From the NCBI GenBank assembly GCA_948144175.1, contig CANXME010002001.1:1178501-1242500 (forward strand): a stretch of 64,000 nt of DNA, in the 5' to 3' direction. This DNA is from Closterium sp. NIES-65 (lineage: Eukaryota; Streptophyta; Zygnematophyceae; Desmidiales; Closteriaceae). Positions 55,601 through 64,000 of this stretch are shown one piece after another (position 1 is the first letter of the stretch; each line of letters opens with the position of its first letter). Below the pieces are notes generated by a model, which saw only the letters and a list, made by a program, of their open reading frames with translations, was not told the DNA's origin and searched no databases. The position numbers were made by a program, and so were the translations under genes.

Positions 55601-57790
55601 CTACCGGGGGAGGACGTGGCGCAAGGAAGAGCGGCGGCGGGGGGAGGGGCGCAGTGCGGTAGGAGAAGAGACGGTAGTAAGGCACCGACTCGTCAAAGGT
55701 GACGTCCTGGGAGGACAGAACACGGCGCGAGGTGGGGTGGTAAAACTGCCACCCAGGCGCGTTAGGGGGGAAGCCAAGGAAGACGTAGGGAACAGCACGG
55801 GGGTACAGCTTGTTTGCAGACAAGTCGCGGACAAACGCCCGAGATCCCCAGACCCGAAACGCACACGCATCGCCAACCTTCCCCGTCCACCGCAAGGTGG
55901 GGGAGGTCTCAGGCAAGGAGACCCGGGGCTGAAGGTTGAGCTGATGCGCTGCGTACTAAACCGCAAACGGCCACAAAATGGGGGGCAGCTGCATGGATCA
56001 TGGACGTACGAGCGACGTCCATGACCATGCCAATGCGGCGCTCAGCAATCCCATTTTGCTGTGGAGAGGCTGGAAGCGTGAAGGTCTAACGGATGCCCTG
56101 TGCACGACAGAAGGCTCCCAGACGGGCAGAGGAAAACTCCCCGCCTCTGTCGGAGTGCAAACGCAGATTAGGAAAGTCCGAGCCGAAGCTCTGCCTGAGC
56201 TGGAGACGAGCTGCGCGGATCCAGTCGATCAATACCTCAGTGACGTCACCCTTGCTGCGCAAGGGGAAGACTGTGGTGTAACGCGAGTAGTCGTCAACCA
56301 CCAACAGGAAGTAACGCTCGTGCCCTTGTCCACGGACGCGGGCGGGGCCCCACACGTCCATGTGAAGAGTCTGCAACGGAGCCTCTGTCGGAGGAAACTC
56401 GGAGGAGTGAGGGGCGGCGCGCTGTCGCCCCTCGACGAAGGGGACGCAGGTACGGGCAGGCCCCGGAGGTAGGGGAGGGAGAGACCGGGGAAGACCAGAG
56501 ACAAGGACACGGGAGGCCATGCCTCGGAGACGAGGCAGGGAGGGGTGACCAAGGCGGTGGTGCCAAAGGAGAGTCTGGTGGGACAGGAGACGACACGAGC
56601 AGGGAGCAGACTCAGGATCAGACCTGGACGCTGCAGCAAACACCTGACTCGACGCAGCTACCTGACCAGACTCAGTAGTCGGAGGAGACTTATTAGTAAG
56701 TGTGTACAAGCTCGACCCCGGCCGACGGGTGAACGTGGCCAAGTGTCGGCCTGTGCGAGCACACGTGCAGTGGGTCACTCGCTGACTCGCAGGAGTGAAC
56801 TTGTCAACCCCCCTATCCTGTAGATCAGCTCCACTCACCAAGTTCCTAGAGAACGAGGGGAGGTAGAGACCTGACAGGGTGCCAGAGGGGGCTGCCGGGC
56901 ACGGTAAGACAGTGGAGAAGCTAGCAAGGACAGGACCCCCAGAGGGGTCCGCCAGGGAGACCGCAACCGGCCGACTAAGCGGCGTAAGCGTCGTGCGGTC
57001 TCGAAAGAAGGAGCGGGAAGCACCCGAGTCAAGGGTGAAGGTGTGTAAGGCGTGAGCCAACGTGGTACTTGAGAGAGCAGACTCGCCAGCACCTGGGGCA
57101 GCAGACGCACTAGCACCTAGAGTAGCAGCCTCACGAGCACCTAGAGCAGGAGACTGGATACCGGGGTCAGGCGGCACACACAGGTGACAGACTTCCTCGG
57201 CACTAGTAGACAATGCATACATTGCAGTGAGAATAGCATCATAGTCAAGAGCAAAGATATCTACCCTCTGCTTAAGCAACTCTACCCAGTCGGGGAGCTC
57301 AGCGTCGTCGCCAAACTCTGTACGCCAAGTGTCGCTCAGACGCGCGAAGCAGCGGGACTCTGTGTGACCATGCGTCCCGCAAGTCTGACCAGTCCGGACA
57401 CCCGTGCTAATAACGTACGGGCAGCGAGCAGTACTCAGCGACCCTCCACTCTGAGCGTACCACCCACGAAGTTGCTGGGGTGAAAGAGTCTCGCGCGGAC
57501 AACGCTGCTGCTGCACTTGGCCACTACAAGAAACTCCCGAACTACCCACTCCAGGACGACTCTCACTACTGCCACCCCGACAACCCCAACTGGTGTACCA
57601 CTCACGAAGCTGTTGGGGGGTGAGGGACTCACGCGGGCGACGATGGAGCTGCATCCTGCCACTTCAAGCAGCTGCGGAACTACTCACTCCAGGACGACTC
57701 CCACTACGGCCACCCCGATAACCCCAACTAGCGTACCACTCACGAAGCTGTTGGGGGGTGAGGCACTCACACGGGTGACGCTGGAGCTGC
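52644..57790 (-). pseudogene. pol: R11 degenerate pol
   Basis: Three tandem L(T/S)PQQLREWY modules (57780-57480), zinc-knuckle-like C/C/H/C, protease LDSGAS and integrase are open down to 56086, where TAG replaces Gln after GIR. Integrase tail 55916-55335, spacer 55500-54169 with one SPQELCEWF module, RT 54156-53530 and RNase H 53510-52644 lie in broken frames. The YVDD of RT reads YIDD (about 53612-53623), a conservative change. One base is lost near 53545, and a stop lies near 52960. Confidence 0.87.
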
Positions 57791-57959
57791 ATCTGGCCAC
57801 GCCAGGAGCAGCAGTAGCAGTAGGAAGAGCAGGAGTAGTAAGAGCAGCAGTAACAGCAGTAGGGGCAGGGCAGTGCTCACCAATGGCGAGAAGGGCAGGC
57901 GTACGACGGCGGCAACGGCGATGCCGCTATCACTGTAGAGCGAGAGCTCCGCGGCAGCT

Positions 57960-58720
57960 GCAGGGGTGGCTGCTCGAGGGGCGGCTGCTGCACTGGCGGC
58001 TGCTCCAGGGGCGGCTGCTGCAGTGGCGGTTGCTCCAGGGGCGGCTACTGCAGTGGCGGCTGCTCCAGGGGCGGCTGTTGCAGTGGCGGCTGCTCCAGGG
58101 GCGGCTGTTGCTGCTGGGCGGCACGGCGGCTCGGCTGCCCGCTAGGGGCGGCGACGGGGCCGGGTAGGGGCGGCGACGGGGCCGCTAGGGGCGGCGAAGG
58201 GGCCGCGTAGGGAGGGGAGCGGCGACGGGGCCGCTAGGGGCGGCGACGTGGCCGCGTAGGGGCGGCTACGAGGCCGCGTAGGGGCGGCGACGGGGACGCG
58301 TAGGGAGGGGAGCGGCGACGGGGCCGCTAGGAGCGGCGACGGGGCCGTGTAGGGGTGGTGACGAGGCAGCGTAGGGGTGGCAACGGGGCCACGTAGGGAG
58401 GTCAGCGGCGACGGGGCCGCTAAGGGCTGCGACAGGGCCGCTAGGGGCGGCGACAGGGCCGCTAGGGGCGGCGACGGGGCCGCTAGGGGCGGCTACGGGG
58501 CCGCGTAGGGGCGGCAACGGGGCCGCGTAGGTAGGGAGGCGGCATCGGGGCCGCTAGGGGCGGCGACAGGGCCGCTAGGGGTGGCGACGGGGCCGCGTAG
58601 GGGCGGTGACGGGGCCGCTAGGGGCCGCGAGGGGCCTGGAAGGGCGGCTACGGGGCCGCTAGGGGCGGCGACGGGGCCGCTGAGGGTGGCGCGAGGGGCC
58701 GTGAGAGGGGCCTCTAGGAG
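57960..58720 (-). repeat. R11 GC-rich leader arrays
   Basis: CTCCAGGGGCGGCTGCTGCA-type units (57970-58120), then GGGGCCGCTAGGGGCGGCGA units (58140-58700). Confidence 0.82.
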
Positions 58721-58815
58721 AGGTCGACAGAAGGGCAGCCCACAAGGCGCGCCTCGGGCAGGAGCAACTGTCGCTCCGGTCAGAAAAAAAGTTTCAGTGG
58801 TGGGCCCAAGGAAGC

Positions 58816-58831
58816 GTTCCCACTAGGGAAC
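58816..58831 (-). other. R11 hairpin next to the primer-binding site
   Basis: GTTCCC (58816-58821), loop ACTA, GGGAAC (58826-58831). Confidence 0.65.
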
Positions 58832-58844
58832 CTGCTCTATACCA

Positions 58845-58970
58845 TGTGAAGAAATGAGGGATGAATGAACTAGCAAGCAGGTGGGTACAAGTAGGAAAAC
58901 CTAGAAGTGTTGTACCCCATATTGTCTACCCCACTACAGCCTACACAGACTATACCATATGAGTTTGACA
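58845..58970 (-). repeat. R11 5' LTR
   Basis: 126 bp, one base different from 52321-52446. Confidence 0.93.
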
Positions 58971-58975
58971 TGTTA

Positions 58976-61900
58976 GTGCTGAGGGTGACTGCTACTTGTG
59001 TGTGCCGCCTGACCCCGGTATAGCGCCAGGTATAGCGCCTGCAGCTCTAGGTGCTTGTGAGTCTGCTCCCCCTGGTACTGCGTCCGCACAGGCCTTGCAC
59101 ACCTTTAAACTTGACTCTGGTGCTTCCCGCTGTTTCTTTCGCGACAGCACCACAGTCACTCCCCTCCCTGCACCTGTCCCTGTCTCACTGGCTGACCCCT
59201 CTAGGGGCCCATTGCTTGCACGGTCTTCCACTGTGCTTCCGTGTCCGGCGGTCCCGTCTGGTGAGCTGTCTGGTCTCCACCTCCCCTTGTTCTCTACGAA
59301 CTTGGTGAGCAACGCCGTCCTTCAGGATCACTGGGTTGACACCTTTACTCTTGGAGGACAGCGTGTGGCGATCTGCACTTGCTCCCGGACCGGCCGTCAC
59401 CAGGCCACGTTTACACATGCGCCTGGGTCCACTCTGTACACCCTCACCACTACGTCGCGCTACGTCCCTTTGTCTCCCTAGCTGTACACGTCTGCTCAGG
59501 TAGCTACCCAGTGTGAGTGTCGCCGCCTGTCGCACAACACTCTCCTGTAGCACCACCGCCTTCATCACCCCTCCCTGCCTCGCCTTCGTAGCATGCACTC
59601 TCGCTTCCTAGTCTCTGGCCTTCCCAGGTCTCTGCCTGCCCTCCCTCCCTCACCTGCGTCGCCCTGCATTCCTTGCGTCGAGGGGCGGCAGCGCGCCGCT
59701 CCTCACTCCTCCTCGTTCCCTCCCACAGAGGCTCCCTTGCAGACTCTCCACCTGGACGTGTGGGCCCAGCCCGCGTCCGTGGACAGGGCCATGAGCGGTA
59801 CTTCCTGCTGGTCGTCGACGACTACACGCATTACACCACGGTCTTCCCCTTGCAGCGCAAGGGGGAGGTCTCTGATGTTTTGATCCCCTGGATCCGCGCT
59901 GCTCGTCTCCAGCTCCGCGAGCGGTTCCACTCGAACTTTCCTGTCCTGCGTCTGCACTCTGACAGAGGTGGTGAGTTCTCCTCCGACCTCTTGGCAGCCT
60001 TCTGTGCTGAGCACGGCATCCGTCAGACGTTCACGCTTCCGGCCTCTCCGCAGCAAAATGGGGTTGCTGAGCGCCGCATTGGCTTAGTCATGGAGGTCGC
60101 TCGTACCTCCATGATCCATGTGGCTGCCCCACATTTTCTGTGGCCGTTTGCAGTCCGGTACGCCGCACATCAGCTCAACCTCTGGCCCCGTGTCTCCTTG
60201 CCGGAGACCTCGCCCACACTGCTGTGGACGGGGAAGGTTGGCGATGCGTCGCGTTTCCGGGTCTGGGGTGCTTGAGCGTTTGTTCGCGATACCACTGCGG
60301 ACAAGCTCTCCGGTCGCGCCATTCCCTGCGTCTTCCTTGGCTTTGTCCTTGACGCGCCTAGCTGGCAGTTTTACGACCCCGCCTCGCGTCGTGTCTTTCC
60401 ATCTCAGGACGTCACCTTTGACGAGTCCATCCCCTTCTACCGTCTCTTTCCCTACCGCACTGCCCCTCGCCCCCCCCCCCCCCCCCCCCCCGCCGCTCTT
60501 TCTCGCCCCAGGTAGACCCCCTCTCCGCGCGAGGTCCTGCTCCTTCGGGTGTTTCTCAGGTAGACCCTCCCGTGCCTGCACCTGTTGAGGTCACTGGTGA
60601 CTCAGGTCCTGCTGGGGGTGGTGCTGTCTTTGGGGGTGCTGGGCCTGGGGGTGCGGAGCCTGGGGGTGCGTAGCTTGGGGGTTCTAAGCCTGGGGGTGCG
60701 GAGCTTGGGGGTGCTGAGCCTGGGGGTGCGGAGCCTGCGCGTGAGGACCCAGGAGGTGCTGAGCCGGGGGGTGCGGAGTCTGGAGGTGCTGAGCCTGCGC
60801 GTGAGGAGCCTGGAGGTCCTGAGCCTGGGGGTGCTGTGTCTGGAGGTGCTGAGCCCGAGCGTGAGGAGCCTGGGGGTACTGAGTCTGGGGGTGCGACGCC
60901 TGAGGGTTCTGAATCTGCTGCTGCGCGGTCTCCTTGGAGTAGCCGCCTTCGTTCGCGTGTGCCTCTCACCTCACAGCAGCTACACGACTGGTACGGTCGC
61001 CGTCAGGGTCGCGCTTCTTGAGCTCGGGGCTCTGCCGCTGGAGATACTTCTGCTGACGTCACTGGAGCTGGGAGTGGTGCTGGTCCCGGAGGTGCTCGTA
61101 CTGGAGGTACTGGAGCTGCTGGGGCTGGAGGTGCTGCTGAGCCTGAGGGTGCTACTGCTGGAGACCCTTGGTCTGGGGGTGCTGCAGCTGGAGACACTAA
61201 GGCTGGAGACCCTGGGACTGGAGGTGCTAATTCTGGGGGTGCTGCTGCTGGTGGAGCTGGTCCTGGAGGAGCTGGCGCCGAGGATTCTGGAGCTGCTGGA
61301 GGTGCTGGAGCTGTTGGGGGGGTACTAGAGTTGCTAGTGCTAGTGGCACTGCATAGCCACGCCTGTTCTTCGCTCCACCGTCTCCGTCGTCTCAACCACC
61401 GCCTGACTCAGTGCTTCGCGAGGTTCCTAGTATCCCTTCGTCCACTGGTCTTCCGTTACAGCTTGGCTCACCGCTGCCTACTCCTTCTCCTTACGCCGAG
61501 TAGACAGGGGTTCTTACTGAGCGTCGTGAGCCTGCGTCGCATCCTGTCTCGCCTGTCCGTTCTGGTCGTTCCGGTCCTCGTGTTCCTCGTCCGCGTCAGA
61601 CGGCTGTCCCCGGCACCCACCTCTTAGTCCGTCGTCCTTCCTCTCCTCCGCAGCGTGCTCCTCTGCCGTCTCCTCCTGCGTCTTCTCTGCTGCGTCTGCC
61701 TTTGTCGCTGAGCTAGTTGACTTTGCTGCTGCCTGTCATCTAGACAACGCTGCTAGTCTTGTTGTTGAGTCTGAGTATGTCTGTCCTCCGTCCGTCGGGG
61801 GTGAGTGTGCTCTTGGCACAGACGTCCTTGAGGACAGACAAGAGGACCTTGAGTGTCTTGCGGCCGCTGCACCTCATCTTGTGGCCATGCTCCTTGCCCC

Positions 61901-63410
61901 TGAGGGAGACCTGGATGCACCAGACATCCCAACCCCGCGCTCTTACGCTGAGGCGATCGCGGGTGAGTACTCCTCTCAATGGCAGACAGCCATGGACGCA
62001 GAGATGGCTTCCTGGAAGTCCACAGGCACATACGTGGACGAGGTTCCCCCTCTTAGGGCGAACATCATCGACGGCATGTGGATTTTCAGGGTGAAGCGGC
62101 CGCCGGGTTCTCCGTCTGTCTTCAAGGCTCGTTACGTTGCTCGAGGCTTCAGTCAGCAGGAGGGAGTTGGCTTCTTCCATACTTTCTCCCCCACCCCCAA
62201 GATGACCACTCTTCGTGTGCTGCTGCACATTGCCGCTCAGCGTGACTACGAGCTTCACTCTCTTGACCTTACTGGGTCGTTCCCTCCTGGTGCCCAGTGG
62301 AGCCTCCGGTGACCGGTCTACGGTCTCCGCCAGGCGCCACGTGAGTGGCACGACACACCGAGGACGACACTTGCGGCTCTTGGGTTTGCTCCTTCGACTG
62401 CTGACCCGTCGCTGTTTCTGTACACCGACACTTCGCTGCCGCCGTTCTACATCCTCGTGTACGTCGACGACTTGGTCTTTGCCACAGCTGACACTGAGGC
62501 TCTCGCCCTGGTGAAGTCGGAGCTGCAGAAGAGACACACGTGCACATACCTGGGTGATCTTCGCAGCTACCTTGGCTTACAGATCACCCGGGACAGAGCA
62601 CGCCGCACCATCACACTGACTCAGTCACACATGGTGCAGCAGGTCCTTCAGCGCTTCGGCTTCACCTGGTCCTCAGCACAGCACACTCCTTCGGCTTCGG
62701 ACGAGTCTGTAGAGCCGAGTGGTCCTTACCCAGAGCTAGTGGGCTGCCTCATGTACCTGATGACCTGCTCTCGTCCTGACCTTGCATACCCTCTTGGCCT
62801 TCTGGCTCGCTACGTGGCTCCTGGTCGGCACCGAAAGGTGCACATGGATGTTGCTAAGAGGTTATTCCGCAACTTGTACAGTACATCGGGCATGGGGCTC
62901 GTGCTTGGAGGGCGGAGCTCAGTTGTCCTCACTGGACACTCATACGCTTCTTGGGTTGACGACCAGGCTACACAGCGGTCGTCACAGGGTTACACTTTCA
63001 GCCTTGGCTCCGGTTCTGTTTCTTGGCTGTCTACACGCTCATCTTCTGTTCTCAGCTCCAGTTGTGAGGCTGAGATCCACGCCACAGCCATGGCTGCACA
63101 GGAGTTACGCTGGCTCACCTACCTGCTGACCGACCTGGGAGAGCGGCCTCGTTCTCCTCCAGTGCTGTACGTAGACAACAAGGCCACCATTGCCTTGTGT
63201 CAGGAGCATAGACTGGAGCACAGAACGAAGCACATCGCTCTGGGTTATTTCCTGGCTCGAGAGTTGCAGCAGCGGGGTCAGCTTCGCCTTGCTCACGTTG
63301 CCACTCGGGCCAACACTGCTGATATATTTACCAAGGCACTTCCATCTGGTGACCATCAGCGCTTTTGTACTTTGTTGGGCCTTGTGCCTACATTTCCACA
63401 CTTGCTGTAG
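58976..63410 (+). pseudogene. pol: R10 degenerate pol
   Basis: It resumes R10 after R11 with GDCYLCVPPDPG, then protease LDSGAS (about 59112), a stop at 59479, integrase (59593-60275) with D/D/E visible, and a stop near 60274. A run of 22 C (60470-60491) lies before the spacer, which has an LTSQQLHDWY module near 60975. RT is at 61881-62500 with YVDD at 62460-62471, but about 66 bases around the FSTAFLQGSLHEE segment are deleted near 62270 and TGA follows at 62310. RNase H is open to 63410. Confidence 0.87.
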
Positions 63411-63652
63411 TCTTTGTTTGTACTGTGATCTATATATATATACCTGCATGCTTGCTCTTGCTAGGTAGAGATCACTGTACTGTTCTTGTTGCTTATATTC
63501 CTCTGCATGTGGACTGGTTTTGTGGCCGTTTGCTTGTGCTCAGTGTGTGTGGTGACGTTGTGATCCACCCTGAGCTATGTTTTGTTTCTTCTCTTGACTG
63601 GTCTTGTGACCATTGCTTGCTCTGGCTATCCCCCATTTCGCCTATGGGGGTG

Positions 63653-63788
63653 TGTCAAAACATATGCTTGTCATTTATCTAGGCTATATTGGGGCTAGCC
63701 TTTGGGGGTACACAAATCATCTCGACACTCTAGTTTTGTACCCCAACCTTGACCTAATGCATCATCCTTTTCTCTATAGTTTCTAAGA
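63653..63788 (+). repeat. R10 3' LTR
   Basis: 136 bp, preceded by polypurine CGCCTATGGGGGTG and followed by the AAGAC duplication. Confidence 0.92.
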
Positions 63789-64000
63789 AAGACTGTTTAT
63801 CCCATGTGCTGAGAAAAACCCTCCCGAATATCCCATCGGAAACGGGTCGTCAAGCCTGACGACCCTCTGACGACTTGACGACATGCTGCCCCGGGCAGAA
63901 AAAAACTAAAACCCTATCGGATGGCATGCCATCCTAGGGAGGCATCAACCCTAAATCCATGCCTCCCTGTGTTTAGGGTTGATGCTTCCCTGACCGGATG
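63789..64000. other. Right-edge sequence with nested inverted repeats
   Basis: No gene. A 16-bp perfect palindrome, GGATGGCATGCCATCC (63919-63934), is followed by a 20-bp inverted repeat (63936-63955 and 63972-63991, 19 of 20 paired) containing AACCCTAAA. It may be part of another small transposon cut by the window end. Confidence 0.5.

Larger units (their letters stand above)
52321..58970 (-). mobile_element. R11: copia element nested in R10
   Basis: LTRs 52321-52446 and 58845-58970 (126 bp, one difference) have perfect TGTTA flanks (52316-52320 and 58971-58975). Primer-site complement CTGCTCTATACCA abuts 58845, and the polypurine complement follows 52446. It is gag-less with several coding lesions. 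It interrupts R10 between NC and protease. Confidence 0.95.
50249..63788 (+). mobile_element. R10: older gag-bearing copia element, split by R11
   Basis: LTRs 50249-50384 and 63653-63788 (136 bp, five differences) have perfect AAGAC flanks (50244-50248 and 63789-63793). The LTRs start TGTCAAAAC and end CTAAGA, not CA. Primer site TGGTATCTAGAGC at 50385. Its gag is more diverged from R6 and R9 than those are from each other. Coding is interrupted by R11 and by stops and deletions. Confidence 0.94.

Noticed and set aside
63936..63991. Telomere repeat
   Set aside because: Only single CCCTAAA/TTTAGGG words within an inverted repeat; no tandem array.

Overview
The window looks like nuclear DNA of a green plant, probably of the streptophyte line (a charophyte-type alga or early land plant is possible; the species cannot be read from it). 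The evidence is Ty1/copia-type LTR retrotransposons primed by initiator-Met tRNA, plus pieces of two intron-rich host genes whose protein families are typical of plants. No bacterial operon, rRNA, tRNA or CRISPR array was seen.

Most of the 64 kb is nested Ty1/copia elements, called R1-R11 here. R1 (1-6485, minus) has an unbroken 1686-codon pol but no gag. R2 (6616-9143, minus) is non-autonomous and carries a hAT-like MITE in one LTR. R3 (9862-15000, plus) and R4 (15117-19665, minus) are truncated and joined tail to tail as a multi-kb inverted repeat. R5 (20772-29903, minus, non-autonomous) contains R6 (21414-28837, plus; the two LTRs are identical). A solo LTR lies at 31226-31350. R7 (32675-38129, minus) has lost its reverse transcriptase. 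R8 (38853-40113, plus) is a 1.26-kb non-autonomous element. R9 (40470-47972, plus) is nearly intact. R10 (50249-63788, plus) is older and is split by R11 (52321-58970, minus). Target-site duplications were read for R2 (GAAGT), R5 (CGGCA/G), R6 (CCACA), the solo LTR (TAATC), R7 (CCAAC), R8 (ATTTT), R9 (CACTC), R10 (AAGAC) and R11 (TGTTA), so the nesting order is well supported.

Between the elements lie plus-strand host exons. A BAR-domain protein gene (At2g33490-like) has exons at 20631-20771, 29909-29977, 30177-30237, 30501-30637, 30899-30967 and 31472-31500. Its first coding exon is cut by R5, and the frame resumes exactly after the target duplication. Downstream is the 3' part of a multipass membrane protein of the TPRA1/CAND2/CAND8 family: exons 32423-32635, 38396-38561, 48703-48805, 49016-49097 and 49873-49956, followed by AATAAA at 50229. 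Its introns have been swollen by R7, R8, R9 and several minisatellites. The 3' end of the first gene and the 5' end of the second were not found.

The most interesting signals are in the element family itself: a hairpin directly after the primer-binding site whose two strands change together between elements; a conserved non-coding box shared by three non-autonomous elements and autonomous R1; a repeated ~13-residue 'LxPQxLREWY' module found at two separate places in the polyprotein; replacement of the usual gag by GC-rich tandem arrays in several elements; and homopolymer C tracts of varying length at two polyprotein junctions.
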